A stretch of DNA of 64,000 nt from Pseudonocardia halophobica (GCF_027922425.1 NZ_BSFQ01000003.1:62001-126000), one strand, 5' to 3'; counted from the first letter of the stretch, positions 8,012-16,206 are shown. The notes: generated by a model not told the origin, from the letters alone. Numbers and translations: made by a program.

Positions 8012-9415
8012 CTACATGAAGCGGCGCAGCAGCTTCATCTTCTTGTCGGTGTACGGCGGGTACATCAGGGCCGGGTCCGGCTTGGCCGGCTTGGCCAGCA
8101 CCGCTTTGCGGTGGCTGAGCGCCTGGAAGCCCCACTCACCGTGGTAGGCGCCCATCCCGCTGTTCCCGACGCCGCCGAAGGGGAGCTGCGGGACCAGGCA
8201 GTGCATGGCCAGGTGGTTGATCACGACTCCGCCGGAGCTGGTCTCGGCCAGGACCCGCTCCTTGATTCCTTTGGAACCGGTGAACAGGTAGAGCCCGAGG
8301 GGCTTGGGCCGCGCGGTGACGAAGGACAGTGCGGCGTCGATTGAGTCGACCGTCAGCACGGGCAGGATCGGACCGAAGATCTCCTCCGCCATGAGTGCCG
8401 AGTCGGGCGAGGGGTCGACGACGACGGTGGGCTCGATCGCCACGGCGGCCTCGTCCCGGCCTCCGCCGAGCACGACCTCGCCTCCGTGATCTGTGAGCAG
8501 ACCGGACAGCCGGTCGAACTGGCGGCGGTTCACGATCCGCTGCGCGGCAGGCTCGCCCCGCTGGAACTCCTCGACGGTGCGTCGGATCGCCGCGACCAGC
8601 CGGTCCTTCACCGCCGCGTCGACGAGCACGTAGTCCGGGGCGATGCACGTCTGCCCGGAGTTCATCAGCTTCACCCACGCGATCCGCCGGGCGGCGACCT
8701 CGACGTCGGCGTCCGCGGTGATGATGACCGGGCTCTTGCCGCCGAGCTCGAGGACCACGGGCGTGAGGTGCGCGGACGCCGCCTCCATGACCCTTTTGCC
8801 GATCTCCGGTCCGCCGGTGAAGAACGCCAGGTCCACGCCCCGGGCGAGGATGGCCTGGGTGACCGACGCGTCCCCCTCCAGGACCGCGACTGCGTCAGGG
8901 TCGAGGTACTCCGGGATCAGCCGGGCAATGAGCGCCGATGTCGCAGGGGCGTGCTCCGATGGCTTGACCACGGCCGCGTTGCCCGCCGCGACGGCGGCGA
9001 TGAGCGGCCCGAGAGTCAGGTAGACCGGGTAGTTCCAGGGCCCGATCACGAGCACGACGCCCAACGGCTCGTACTGGTAGAAGCCCTTGCCCGGCAGCAT
9101 CGACAGCGGCAGCCGGGTGCCACGACGGCGCATCCACCGCTTCACGTGCTTGCGGGCGTAGGCCGCTTCGGCGGCGGTGGAGGCGATGTCCCCCAGCCAG
9201 GAGTAGGGCGCAGGACGCCCCAGGTCCTCGGCCAGGGCCGCCGCGATGTCGGGCTCCCGCTCGGCAAGCAGACGCTCGATTCCCGCCAGCTGGCGGATGC
9301 GCCACTCGGCGGGCCGGGTACGCCCAGAAGCGAACACGGTTCTCAGTCGCGCGACAGTGGCCGCCACCTCCGGCTGCTCCGCCGCCTCGGCGACCCGGGG
9401 TGCCACTGAGGTCAT
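8012..9415 (-). CDS. Aldehyde dehydrogenase, class 3 / coniferyl-aldehyde type
   Basis: 467 residues. The catalytic base is Glu223 (LELGGKS) and the nucleophile is Cys257 (NSGQTCIAPDY). FTGGPEIGK near 199-207 binds NAD(P). The short N-terminus and the C-terminal YPPYTDKK segment are marks of the ALDH3 / coniferyl aldehyde dehydrogenase branch, which oxidises aromatic or long-chain aldehydes. The start is the ATG at 9415, preceded by GGGAG; a TTG four codons upstream is less likely. It is the first gene of the operon running to 3673, with an AT-rich palindrome 40 bases upstream. It could act after an alcohol dehydrogenase such as the SDR at 1657 (inference). Confidence 0.88.
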   Translation of the reverse strand: MTSVAPRVAEAAEQPEVAATVARLRTVFASGRTRPAEWRIRQLAGIERLLAEREPDIAAALAEDLGRPAPYSWLGDIASTAAEAAYARKHVKRWMRRRGTRLPLSMLPGKGFYQYEPLGVVLVIGPWNYPVYLTLGPLIAAVAAGNAAVVKPSEHAPATSALIARLIPEYLDPDAVAVLEGDASVTQAILARGVDLAFFTGGPEIGKRVMEAASAHLTPVVLELGGKSPVIITADADVEVAARRIAWVKLMNSGQTCIAPDYVLVDAAVKDRLVAAIRRTVEEFQRGEPAAQRIVNRRQFDRLSGLLTDHGGEVVLGGGRDEAAVAIEPTVVVDPSPDSALMAEEIFGPILPVLTVDSIDAALSFVTARPKPLGLYLFTGSKGIKERVLAETSSGGVVINHLAMHCLVPQLPFGGVGNSGMGAYHGEWGFQALSHRKAVLAKPAKPDPALMYPPYTDKKMKLLRRFM

Positions 9416-9454
9416 GTCGTCTCCCAACTTCCCGGCGGCCGCGTCGCCGCCTTA

Positions 9455-9468
9455 TTAATCTAGATTAA
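9455..9468. promoter_or_regulatory. Perfect 14-bp palindrome TTAATCTAGATTAA
   Basis: An AT-only-flanked palindrome in a very GC-rich background, 40 bases upstream of the aldehyde dehydrogenase ATG. It shares TTAAT/ATTAA arms with the site at 14149 and TAATC/GATTA arms with those at 24396 and 47374. It probably overlaps the promoter of the 9415-3673 operon and is a candidate TetR-type operator. Confidence 0.55.
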
Positions 9469-9500
9469 AACAGGTGCACGGTCCAGTCCTCGACGCGACG

Positions 9501-9530
9501 GGACGCCCCCGACGGAGGTCGGGGGCGTCC
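9501..9530 (-). terminator. 13-bp hairpin terminating the dioxygenase operon
   Basis: 9501-9513 pairs perfectly with 9518-9530, loop GGAG, 18 bases past the stop of the SDR ending at 9549. It separates that operon from the downstream aldehyde dehydrogenase promoter. Confidence 0.7.
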
Positions 9531-9548
9531 AGGCGGGGGCGGTGCGGA

Positions 9549-10412
9549 TCAGGCGACGGGATTGGACCCCGGCACCGCGCCGTCCAGGTCGACGATCTCC
9601 GACCACCGGTCTCCCACCTGCGCGATGGACGGCACCTCGGCGAAGGTCACGCCCTTCGTCTGGAACCAGCACACCCGGTGGACCATCCCGCCGCCCGCCA
9701 CGAGCACTCCGGCGGTCTCGGTGCACTCGTCCGTCATCAGGTATCCCACAACGGGGGCGACGTGTGCCGGGTTCAGACGTTCGAAGACCTCGGCGGGCAC
9801 CAGGTCCTCAGTCATCCGGGTGCCTGCCATCGGCGCGATGGCGTTGGCGATGATGCCGCTCTTGGCCCCCTCGATGGCCAGTGTGTTGATCAGCCCGATG
9901 AGCCCGCCCTTGGCGGCGCCGTAATTGGCTTGGCCGAAGTTGCCGTAAATGCCCGAGGTCGAGGTGGCCACGACGATCCGGCCGTGCTTCTGCTCGCGGA
10001 AGTGCGGCCACGCAGCATGGATCACGTTGAACCCGCCGTACAGGTGCACCTGCTGAACGGCGTCCCAGTCGTCGGCCGACATCTTGTGGAACGACTTGTC
10101 CCGCAGGATGCCGGCGTTGGACACCACGCCGTCGATGCGGCCGTAGGCGTCCAACGCGGTCTGCACCACCGCGGCGCCCCCGGCCTCCGTGGCCACGCTG
10201 TCGTGGTTCGCGACGGCCTCGCCGCCCGCAGCCGTGATCTCCTCGACGACAGCGTCGGCGGCGGCTACGCCGCCCCCACTGCCGTCCCGGGCACCCCCCA
10301 GGTCGTTGACGACGACCTTTGCGCCGCCCGCGGCCAGCAGCCGAGCGTACTCCCTGCCCAGGCCGTTGCCTGCCCCGGTGACGGCGATGACGCGACCTTC
10401 GACTCCTGCCAT
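9549..10412 (-). CDS. SDR of the MFE-2 / 17-beta-HSD4 3-hydroxyacyl-CoA dehydrogenase type
   Basis: 287 residues. TGAGNGLG (12-19) binds NAD. The active site includes Ser151, Tyr164 and Lys168 (YGAAK). The segment VVVNDLGGARDGSGGG after the second strand, and the long tail beyond residue 250, are typical of the dehydrogenase unit of peroxisomal multifunctional enzyme 2 and its actinobacterial relatives. These oxidise 3-hydroxyacyl-CoA of branched or sterol side chains. It is the last gene of the minus-strand operon from 14098, next to two crotonases. The C-terminal extension has no recognised domain. Confidence 0.85.
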   Translation of the reverse strand: MAGVEGRVIAVTGAGNGLGREYARLLAAGGAKVVVNDLGGARDGSGGGVAAADAVVEEITAAGGEAVANHDSVATEAGGAAVVQTALDAYGRIDGVVSNAGILRDKSFHKMSADDWDAVQQVHLYGGFNVIHAAWPHFREQKHGRIVVATSTSGIYGNFGQANYGAAKGGLIGLINTLAIEGAKSGIIANAIAPMAGTRMTEDLVPAEVFERLNPAHVAPVVGYLMTDECTETAGVLVAGGGMVHRVCWFQTKGVTFAEVPSIAQVGDRWSEIVDLDGAVPGSNPVA

Positions 10413-10449
10413 GACGTACGGACTCCTCTTCGTCGAGTGGATGCGGCGA

Positions 10450-11253
10450 TCAGTTGCCGGTGAAGACGGGCCTGCGGCGTTCCAACACCGCAGCCAGACC
10501 TTCCCGGGCGTCGGCGGTGCCCGAGAGCTCGGACACGGTGCGGGCCTCCTCGGGGAGCTGCGCCTCGACCCGGTTGCCCAGACCCGACCACACGAGGCGC
10601 TTGATCGCGCCGTGGGCCCTCGGTGCGCCGGCCGCGATGGACCTGGCGACCGCGAGGGCCTCGGCGTGCAGGTCCTCGTCCGGGACGACCTTGGTGATCA
10701 ACCCGATCTCCAGCGCCTCAGACGCGGAGAGGGTGGGATTGAGCAAGAGGATCTCCATGGCCTTGCGCACCCCGACCAGCTGAGGGAGCGTGGCCGAGGA
10801 TCCCGCGTCCGGTGCCATGCCGACCCGGGCGGCTCCGGACATGAACTTCGCGGACTCCGCCGCGACCACGATGTCCGACGCGCACACCAGGCCCAGGCCG
10901 CCGCCGCCCGCGGCGAACCCGTGCACCGCGGTCACCACCGGCACCGGCAGGGCGAGCAGACCGGCGGCGACGTTCTGCAGCCAGGCGGTGGCCTCGCGCA
11001 GATAGTCCGGGAGCGCCTCCCCCTTGCTCGCGAACGTCTTGACGTCCCCGCCCGCGCAGAAGTTCGGGCCCTCGCCGCTGAGCACCAGTACACGCAACCC
11101 GGGTTGCCCGGTCGCGACCATGATGCCGTCGTAGAGGGCACGCAAGAACGGGACGTTCATGCCGTTGGCGGCCTCGGGCCGGTTGAGCCGCAGGTGGCCC
11201 ACGCCGTCCTCGTCGAGGTCCAGCAGGACCATGCCGGTGTCGATCAGCTTCAC
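10450..11253 (-). CDS. Enoyl-CoA hydratase/isomerase family protein, isomerase-like
   Basis: 267 residues, crotonase fold. The oxyanion motifs NFCAGGDVK and AAGGGGLGLV are present. At the position of the first hydratase glutamate the sequence has Leu, and at the second Ala, while VGMAPDAG supplies the aspartate used by PaaG-type isomerases. It is therefore more likely an isomerase, or an enzyme with altered chemistry, than a plain hydratase. The GTG start overlaps the stop of the preceding crotonase gene (GTGA, 11250-11253), so the two are translationally coupled. Confidence 0.82.
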   Translation of the reverse strand: MKLIDTGMVLLDLDEDGVGHLRLNRPEAANGMNVPFLRALYDGIMVATGQPGLRVLVLSGEGPNFCAGGDVKTFASKGEALPDYLREATAWLQNVAAGLLALPVPVVTAVHGFAAGGGGLGLVCASDIVVAAESAKFMSGAARVGMAPDAGSSATLPQLVGVRKAMEILLLNPTLSASEALEIGLITKVVPDEDLHAEALAVARSIAAGAPRAHGAIKRLVWSGLGNRVEAQLPEEARTVSELSGTADAREGLAAVLERRRPVFTGN

Positions 11254-12035
11254 GCGCGTTCTCTCCCCATGAACCGGCCGATCCCGACGCCGGCCTTCTC
11301 CCCACCCAGGTGGGCGAGGGTCGTCTCGACCTCAGCAGCGAGGCCGTCTGTCAGCGAGCCGCGCAACCCGGCCCGGACGAGGTGCTTGATGCGGGCCAGT
11401 GCGTCCCTGTCCTTGCCCGCGAGGTTCGCGACGACCTGGTCAAGAACGGCGTCGAACTCCGACGCGGGCGCGGCGCGATAGACCAGGCCCCACTCGGCGG
11501 CCTGCGCCCCGCTGAGCCGGTTCCCCAGCAGGATGTGCCCCAACGCCCGCGGCACGCCGACGATCCGCGGCAGCCGTTGCGAGCCGCCGCCGCCGGGGAT
11601 CATCCCGAAGTTGGCGTGGTTGTCAGCGAGGACCGCGTCCTCGCGCACGACGGCGATGTCGACGGACTGGATCAGCTCGAAGCCGCCCGCCATCGCATAG
11701 CCCTCGACGGCGGCCACCACCGGCACCGGCAGCTCGGCGATGAGCTCGCAGGCCCCGATGAACGTCTCGAACAGCGGCCGGAGCGCTTCGGCGCCTTCCG
11801 CGCGGAGCCGGGACACCTCGTGGAAGTCCCCGCCCGCGCAGAAGTGTCCACCCGAACCGCGGATGACGATCACGTCCGCGCGCTCCGCCGCCTCCGCCAG
11901 CCGCTCCCGCAGAGCCGCGGCCAGATCCACGGTGATGGCGTTGCGGGCTTCCGGGCGGTTCAGCGTGACCCTCGCGACCCGGCCGTCGGCCTGGTCCTCG
12001 ACCTCGAGGAGGACGGGGTCCGCCTCGACACTCAC
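11250..12035 (-). CDS. Enoyl-CoA hydratase
   Basis: 261 residues. HFCAGGDF and AMAGGFELIQSVD are the two oxyanion segments. The glutamate in GGFEL corresponds to the first catalytic Glu of hydratases; the second position is His. Together with the neighbouring crotonase it forms a pair with complementary active sites. Expected reaction: hydration of a trans-2-enoyl-CoA. The GTG at 12035 overlaps the stop of the small upstream gene, so it is co-translated with the dioxygenase genes. Confidence 0.85.
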   Translation of the reverse strand: MSVEADPVLLEVEDQADGRVARVTLNRPEARNAITVDLAAALRERLAEAAERADVIVIRGSGGHFCAGGDFHEVSRLRAEGAEALRPLFETFIGACELIAELPVPVVAAVEGYAMAGGFELIQSVDIAVVREDAVLADNHANFGMIPGGGGSQRLPRIVGVPRALGHILLGNRLSGAQAAEWGLVYRAAPASEFDAVLDQVVANLAGKDRDALARIKHLVRAGLRGSLTDGLAAEVETTLAHLGGEKAGVGIGRFMGRERA

Positions 12036-12253
12036 GCGTCCTCCTCGCGCCAGCGGTCCGCGGAGGGGTCCAACAGCTTGGCGAGGTTGCCCTCGGGCAG
12101 CCAGACCAGCGTCTCCAGCTCCAGCGCATCGAGGTACCGGACCTTGCCGGTCTTCAAGTCCTCCAGCCGCAGCCTGCGACTGTTGGCCTCCTCGTCGATG
12201 GTCAACGAGACCTCGGCGAACTCGTTGCCGACGATGTCGGGTCGGATGTACAT
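12032..12253 (-). CDS. Small protein of the dioxygenase operon, unknown function
   Basis: 73 residues, acidic, with no cysteines and no membrane segment. Hydrophobic residues alternate with charged ones (RLRLEDLKTGKVRYLDALEL), suggesting a small beta-rich domain. The stop overlaps the next crotonase start and the gene begins 34 bases after the beta subunit, so it is clearly part of the ring-oxygenase operon. I do not recognise the family. An accessory or stability role for the dioxygenase is possible but is only inferred from position. Confidence 0.65.
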   Translation of the reverse strand: MYIRPDIVGNEFAEVSLTIDEEANSRRLRLEDLKTGKVRYLDALELETLVWLPEGNLAKLLDPSADRWREEDA

Positions 12254-12287
12254 CAGCTCGGGAACCTCGTCGGATCGGGTGGGCAGG

Positions 12288-12806
12288 TCAGATCAGGAAC
12301 GACAGCGTGGCGATCGCCCGTGCGTTGTCGACGAGGGCGACCTTCTTGTAAGACATGGCGATCGCCCCGTCGACCACGCGAAGGCGGTAGGTGTAGCGGC
12401 CCGCCCACAGCTCGTTGCTCCGCTCCCGGGACTCGACCAGGACGAAGTTCGCCCCGACCTCCAGGTCCCCGTTCTCGGCGTTGCCGAGGATCTCCACGTT
12501 GGACACGACGCGTCGCAGCCGCGAGTGCGGCACCTGTGAGTGCCTACGTCCGGTCTGGAACTGCCGAATCCGGGTGGCGATCCGACTGCGGTTGTCGTGG
12601 ATGATCGACATCTTCGCCATGCGGTCGGCGTCGTCGTCGTTGGCGGGAACCCAGTACAGACCGTCCTGGGTCCAGAGCGCCTCCCAGTCGTCGTAGCGGT
12701 GCTCGTCGGCGAACCGGGCCTCGCGGTAGAGGAACTGCTCGACGTCCCGGACGTCGAGCTGGGTGGGCTCGGCGTCGGTCGGGATCGCCGTGGCTGCGGC
12801 GGTCAC
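12288..12806 (-). CDS. Ring-hydroxylating dioxygenase beta subunit
   Basis: 172 residues, the usual length of the small subunit. VEQFLYREARFADEHRYDDWEALW, here split in words as VEQFLYREARFAD and DDWEALW, is the family signature, followed by the conserved SRIATRIRQ and SNVEI. It has an NTF2-like fold and a structural role in an alpha3beta3 complex. The GTG start at 12806 overlaps the stop of the alpha subunit gene (GTGA), as expected for subunits made in equal amounts. Longer frames upstream lie inside the alpha gene and are rejected. Confidence 0.9.
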   Translation of the reverse strand: MTAAATAIPTDAEPTQLDVRDVEQFLYREARFADEHRYDDWEALWTQDGLYWVPANDDDADRMAKMSIIHDNRSRIATRIRQFQTGRRHSQVPHSRLRRVVSNVEILGNAENGDLEVGANFVLVESRERSNELWAGRYTYRLRVVDGAIAMSYKKVALVDNARAIATLSFLI

Positions 12807-14098
12807 TGGGCCCGTCCTTCGGTCATCAGGTGCTTGTAGTGCTTCCAGAACCCACGCATGCCGGTCTCGTCCGTGGCGCCGCCGACGGTCAGCCCACGCT
12901 CGTCGATCTCCTCGCGGTGCACGCCGCGCCGCACGTCCAGCCACTCGGGGCGCAACTCGGCGACACCGGCCTGGTTGCGCTCGTACATCTCGGTGTCGTC
13001 CGCGAGCAGCATGCCCGCGGGCCCGACGGAGCCGATGCACTGCTGCAACATCCGCTTGTTCATCTCGGGAGCACCCTTGAACTGCACCGCCGTGACGTGC
13101 TGCACGGTCAGGTTCGCCGCCAACGGCTGGATGGTGAACATCTGGATCTCGGCGATGAACAGGTTCGGGAAGATCATCACGTGCGGAGCGCCCTCGATGA
13201 GGATCTCCTCCGCGGCGTCGCCGTATCGGGCGCGCATCGCGGCGGAGTACTCCGGGACCTTCTCCTCGGTCGTGCCGAACCAGCCGAGCGGGGCGCCGAT
13301 CCGGCGGAACTCGGGCCGCAGGTCGTTCTCGCTGTGCCCGTTGCCCAGCGCACGGGTGACCGCCGTGGACTTCTCGCCGTAGAGCGCACCGATGCCGCTC
13401 TGCGCCACGCTGAAGATCGATGCGTGCACGAATTGCGGGTGGTAACCGTCCGTCTCGTTCTCCGCGAGCAACTTCCAGTTCGCGCGCGCCTTGTGCTTGA
13501 GGAAGCCCGCGGTGATCTCGACCTCGCCCTCCGGCGACAGCCGCACCAGTCGGTCGATCTCCCCCTTCGCCTCACCAAGGTGCTCCTCGAGCGTAGGCCC
13601 GTCGGGCGCGAAGCTGCCGAAAACGAAGCCCTGGTAGATCCCGACGCGCGGCACCCGGCCGAGCCCGAGGTCGAGCTTGCCGCGGCCGCCGTAGCCCCCG
13701 TGGAACGGGTAGCCGAGCATGTCGCCGGTGTTGCGGTAGGTCCAGCCGTGGTAGGGGCAACGGAACGAGCTCGAATTGCCCGCGTCCGCCTCACAGACCA
13801 GGTTGCCGCGGTGCGCGCAGCGGTTGAGGAGCAGGTGCACCTCGCCGTCCGCGCTGCGCGTCATGATCACGTCCTGCGGGCCGATGTTCTTGCGCACGTA
13901 ATCGTTCGGCTCTGCGATCTCGCTCACGTGGCCGACGTAGACCCACGTGCGGTACCAGATCTGCTCGAGCTCGTCGGCAAAGATCGCGGGCGACGTATAT
14001 AGCGACCCGTGCACACGCTGTGCCTCGATCAGCTCGTCGTACGGCGCCGCGGGCCCCCGCGCGCCGGACGAGGAGGTGGGGATGTCCGTCAGCGTCAC
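12803..14098 (-). CDS. Rieske ring-hydroxylating dioxygenase alpha subunit
   Basis: 431 residues. The Rieske [2Fe-2S] ligands are Cys94, His96, Cys114 and His117 (CAHRG ... CPYHGWTY). The catalytic iron ligands are His220 and His225 (DGYHPQFVH), with Asp217 as the bridging residue and Asp367/368 as the candidate third ligand. This unit adds O2 to an aromatic or unsaturated ring to give a cis-dihydrodiol, or hydroxylates a neighbouring carbon. The GTG start has AGGAG seven bases upstream. An inverted repeat TTAAT-N4-ATTAA lies 50 bases upstream. Electron carriers are probably the ferredoxin at 14685 and the reductase at 49201. The substrate is not predictable. Confidence 0.93.
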   Translation of the reverse strand: MTLTDIPTSSSGARGPAAPYDELIEAQRVHGSLYTSPAIFADELEQIWYRTWVYVGHVSEIAEPNDYVRKNIGPQDVIMTRSADGEVHLLLNRCAHRGNLVCEADAGNSSSFRCPYHGWTYRNTGDMLGYPFHGGYGGRGKLDLGLGRVPRVGIYQGFVFGSFAPDGPTLEEHLGEAKGEIDRLVRLSPEGEVEITAGFLKHKARANWKLLAENETDGYHPQFVHASIFSVAQSGIGALYGEKSTAVTRALGNGHSENDLRPEFRRIGAPLGWFGTTEEKVPEYSAAMRARYGDAAEEILIEGAPHVMIFPNLFIAEIQMFTIQPLAANLTVQHVTAVQFKGAPEMNKRMLQQCIGSVGPAGMLLADDTEMYERNQAGVAELRPEWLDVRRGVHREEIDERGLTVGGATDETGMRGFWKHYKHLMTEGRAQ

Positions 14099-14148
14099 GG
14101 TCGGCTCCTCTCGTTGACCGGTGACCAGCGCCGACGCCGGCCACTTGC

Positions 14149-14162
14149 TTAATGCCGATTAA
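14149..14162. promoter_or_regulatory. Inverted repeat TTAAT-N4-ATTAA upstream of the dioxygenase operon
   Basis: TTAAT (14149-14153) and ATTAA (14158-14162) lie between the MaoC gene and the alpha subunit gene, 50 bases upstream of the latter. The arms and 4-base spacer equal those in the palindrome at 9455. This suggests a separate promoter for the dioxygenase half of the cluster under the same regulator. Confidence 0.5.
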
Positions 14163-14208
14163 ATAGTACGCCCACGACACCGCCCCTGCAATCCGGGCGG
14201 TCTGTGGT

Positions 14209-14661
14209 TCAGCCGTAGAGGCGGGCGATGCTCTCGATCACGCAGGCGGGCTTGCCGCCGCCCTCCACCTCGATCGCCGAGCTCAGGGTGATGTCCACGA
14301 ACCTCTCCCCCGGCACCGAGTCGGCGATCGTGGTGGTCAGGCGCACCCGCGCACCCACGGGGACGGGCGAGGGGAACCGGACCTTGTTCAGCCCGTAGTT
14401 GATCCCCATCGCCACGTTCTCCACGGTGTAGAGCCGCCCGAGCAGCTCGGGCAGCAGCGACAGCGTCAGAAACCCATGGGCGATCGTGCCGCCGAACGGC
14501 CCCGACTTCGCCCGCTCCGGGTCGACGTGGATCCACTGGTGGTCCCCGGTCGCCTCGGCGAACGTGTCGACTCGCACCTGGTCGATCTCCACCCAGTCGG
14601 TGGGGCCGAGTGTCTCCCCCTTGGCGGCGGCGAACTCGTTCGGGTCGGCGAAGGTCCTCAT
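14209..14661 (-). CDS. MaoC-like (R)-specific enoyl-CoA hydratase
   Basis: 150 residues, a single hot-dog domain. Asp40 and His45 in ATGDHQWIHVD form the hydratase catalytic pair, and GTIAHGFLTLSLLP follows as in NodN/MaoC proteins. It hydrates 2-enoyl-CoA to the (R)-3-hydroxy product, the stereochemistry that MFE-2-type dehydrogenases such as the one at 9549 accept. The ATG is preceded by GGAGG seven bases away. It lies 23 bases after the ferredoxin gene and probably belongs to the P450-ferredoxin operon. Confidence 0.88.
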   Translation of the reverse strand: MRTFADPNEFAAAKGETLGPTDWVEIDQVRVDTFAEATGDHQWIHVDPERAKSGPFGGTIAHGFLTLSLLPELLGRLYTVENVAMGINYGLNKVRFPSPVPVGARVRLTTTIADSVPGERFVDITLSSAIEVEGGGKPACVIESIARLYG

Positions 14662-14684
14662 TCGACTTCCTCCCTGTCGTCCGG

Positions 14685-14876
14685 TCAGCCCTCGAGGCTC
14701 AGCGCCTCGGTGGGGCAGGCGCGCACGGCCTCCTCGAGCTCGGCACGCTGGCTCTCCGCGCCCTCGGTCTGCAGCAGCTCGAGCGAGCCGTCGTCCTGGA
14801 CCTCGAAGAACTCCGGGGCCAGCGACTCACAGAGTCCCAGCCCGGTGCACTTGTCATAGTCGACGCAGACCTTCAT
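14685..14876 (-). CDS. Small [3Fe-4S] ferredoxin
   Basis: 63 residues. Cys10, Cys16 and Cys54 ligate the cluster. The middle cysteine of a CxxCxxC motif is replaced by Gly13/Leu (CTGLGLC), the arrangement of 3Fe-4S ferredoxins that serve actinobacterial P450s. AAGGAGG precedes the ATG. It lies 26 bases downstream of the P450 and is probably its redox partner. No Rieske-type ferredoxin is present in the window, so it may also serve the dioxygenase, as 3Fe-4S/4Fe-4S ferredoxins do in some diterpenoid dioxygenases (inference). Confidence 0.88.
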   Translation of the reverse strand: MKVCVDYDKCTGLGLCESLAPEFFEVQDDGSLELLQTEGAESQRAELEEAVRACPTEALSLEG

Positions 14877-14902
14877 ATGGTCCTCCTTCGTCTGTCGAAT
14901 GG

Positions 14903-16156
14903 TCAGAGATTGAGCGTGCAGGGCATCGACTTGACGCCGTCCACGAAATTGCCGACGACCTGCACCGGCTCGCCCCCCTGGAGGTCCGGCACCCGGTGCA
15001 GGAGCTGGTCGAAGAGGGCCCGCAGCTGCGTCTTGGCGAGGACGTTGCCCATGCAGAAGTGCGGCCCCCCGCCGCCGAAGCCGACGTGCTGGTTCGGCGT
15101 GCGGCGCACGTCGAACGTGTACGGGTCTGCGAAGGCGCGCTCGTCCCGGTTCCCGGAGGCGTAGTACATGACGACCCAGTCGCCCTCGCGGATCTGCTGC
15201 CCCTGCAGCTCGACGTCCCGCGTTGCGACGCGCTTGAACGTCATCACCGGACTGGCCCAGCGGACGAACTCCTCGATCGCGACACCGATCGTGCCCTCGT
15301 AGTCCGCCTGCAGGATCTTGCGCTGGTCCGGGAACCGGGTCAGCGCCTCCAGGGTGCGGGTGATGGTGTTGCGCGTCGTGTCGTTGCCCGCCACGGACAG
15401 CAACACGAAGAACGCGGCGATGTCCTCGTCCGTGAGCTTGACGCCGTCCACCTCAGCCTGGACGAGGTTCGTCATCAGGTCGTCGCGCGGGTGGGCCCGA
15501 CGGTCCTCCGCCAGGTCGATGCCGATGTTGATCAACGTGATGAGCGAGTCGTTGAGCAGCTCGGCCGGCTCCTTGCCCTGCCGGACGTCCTCGTCGGACC
15601 AGGAGACCATTCCGTCAGCGGCGTGCGCGGCGTCGGAGCGGCGCTCGGCCGGGAGCCCGCACATCTCGTAGATGGTCCACATCGGGAGCTTGCGGGCGAC
15701 CTGGTCGACGAAGTCGCAGTCCCCGACCTCGATGAGCTCGTCGGTGATGCGGCGAGCCTGGTCCTTGATCTGCTCGTCGATCCTCTTGACCTGCTTCGGC
15801 GTGAACGCCGCGCTGACCAGCTTGCGCAACTGGGTGTGCCGTGGGGCGTCCATCGCGAGGAACGACGACGCCGCCTCCAGGATGTCCGGCGGGACGTCCT
15901 CGATCATGACGCCCTGGCCGGAACAGAAGTCCTTGGGGTTCTTGCTGACCGTCTGGATGTCGGCATGTCGGGTCACCGCCCAGAACCCCGCGCCGTCCTC
16001 CTGCGGCAGCATGGAGCCCTCGGCGGGGCGCTGCCAGCTGACCGGCCGCTCGTCACGCAGGATCCGGAAGCGCTCCTCCCGCTCCTCGGGAGTCTTCGCC
16101 CAGAACTCGAGCGAACCGACGGACACAGTGTCGTATGCGGGGCGAGTCTGCACCAT
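14903..16156 (-). CDS. Cytochrome P450, CYP124/125/142-like
   Basis: 417 residues. The I-helix oxygen-binding motif is AGNDTTRN (near 256-263), the ExxR pair lies in EEFVRW (near 296-299), and the heme loop GFGGGGPHFCMGN places the thiolate at Cys368. MDAPRHTQLRKLVSAAFTP resembles the actinobacterial sterol and branched-chain omega-hydroxylase group. The start is the ATG at 16156 with AGGGAG five bases upstream; a GTG two codons earlier is an alternative. It would hydroxylate a terminal or branched methyl group to open beta-oxidation (inference). It heads the operon with ferredoxin and MaoC. Confidence 0.9.
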   Translation of the reverse strand: MVQTRPAYDTVSVGSLEFWAKTPEEREERFRILRDERPVSWQRPAEGSMLPQEDGAGFWAVTRHADIQTVSKNPKDFCSGQGVMIEDVPPDILEAASSFLAMDAPRHTQLRKLVSAAFTPKQVKRIDEQIKDQARRITDELIEVGDCDFVDQVARKLPMWTIYEMCGLPAERRSDAAHAADGMVSWSDEDVRQGKEPAELLNDSLITLINIGIDLAEDRRAHPRDDLMTNLVQAEVDGVKLTDEDIAAFFVLLSVAGNDTTRNTITRTLEALTRFPDQRKILQADYEGTIGVAIEEFVRWASPVMTFKRVATRDVELQGQQIREGDWVVMYYASGNRDERAFADPYTFDVRRTPNQHVGFGGGGPHFCMGNVLAKTQLRALFDQLLHRVPDLQGGEPVQVVGNFVDGVKSMPCTLNL

Positions 16157-16192
16157 TGCCACTCCCTGGCGGGTCGTTCGGGACCAACGTTT

Positions 16193-16206
16193 TTAACCTG
16201 CGTTAA
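16193..16206. promoter_or_regulatory. Inverted repeat TTAAC-N4-GTTAA before the P450
   Basis: TTAAC (16193-16197) and GTTAA (16202-16206) sit 37 bases upstream of the P450 start, in the spacer shared with the divergent SDR at 16303. The architecture (5-4-5) equals that at 14149 with one base changed in each arm. A lone TTAAT half-site follows at 16255. Confidence 0.5.
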
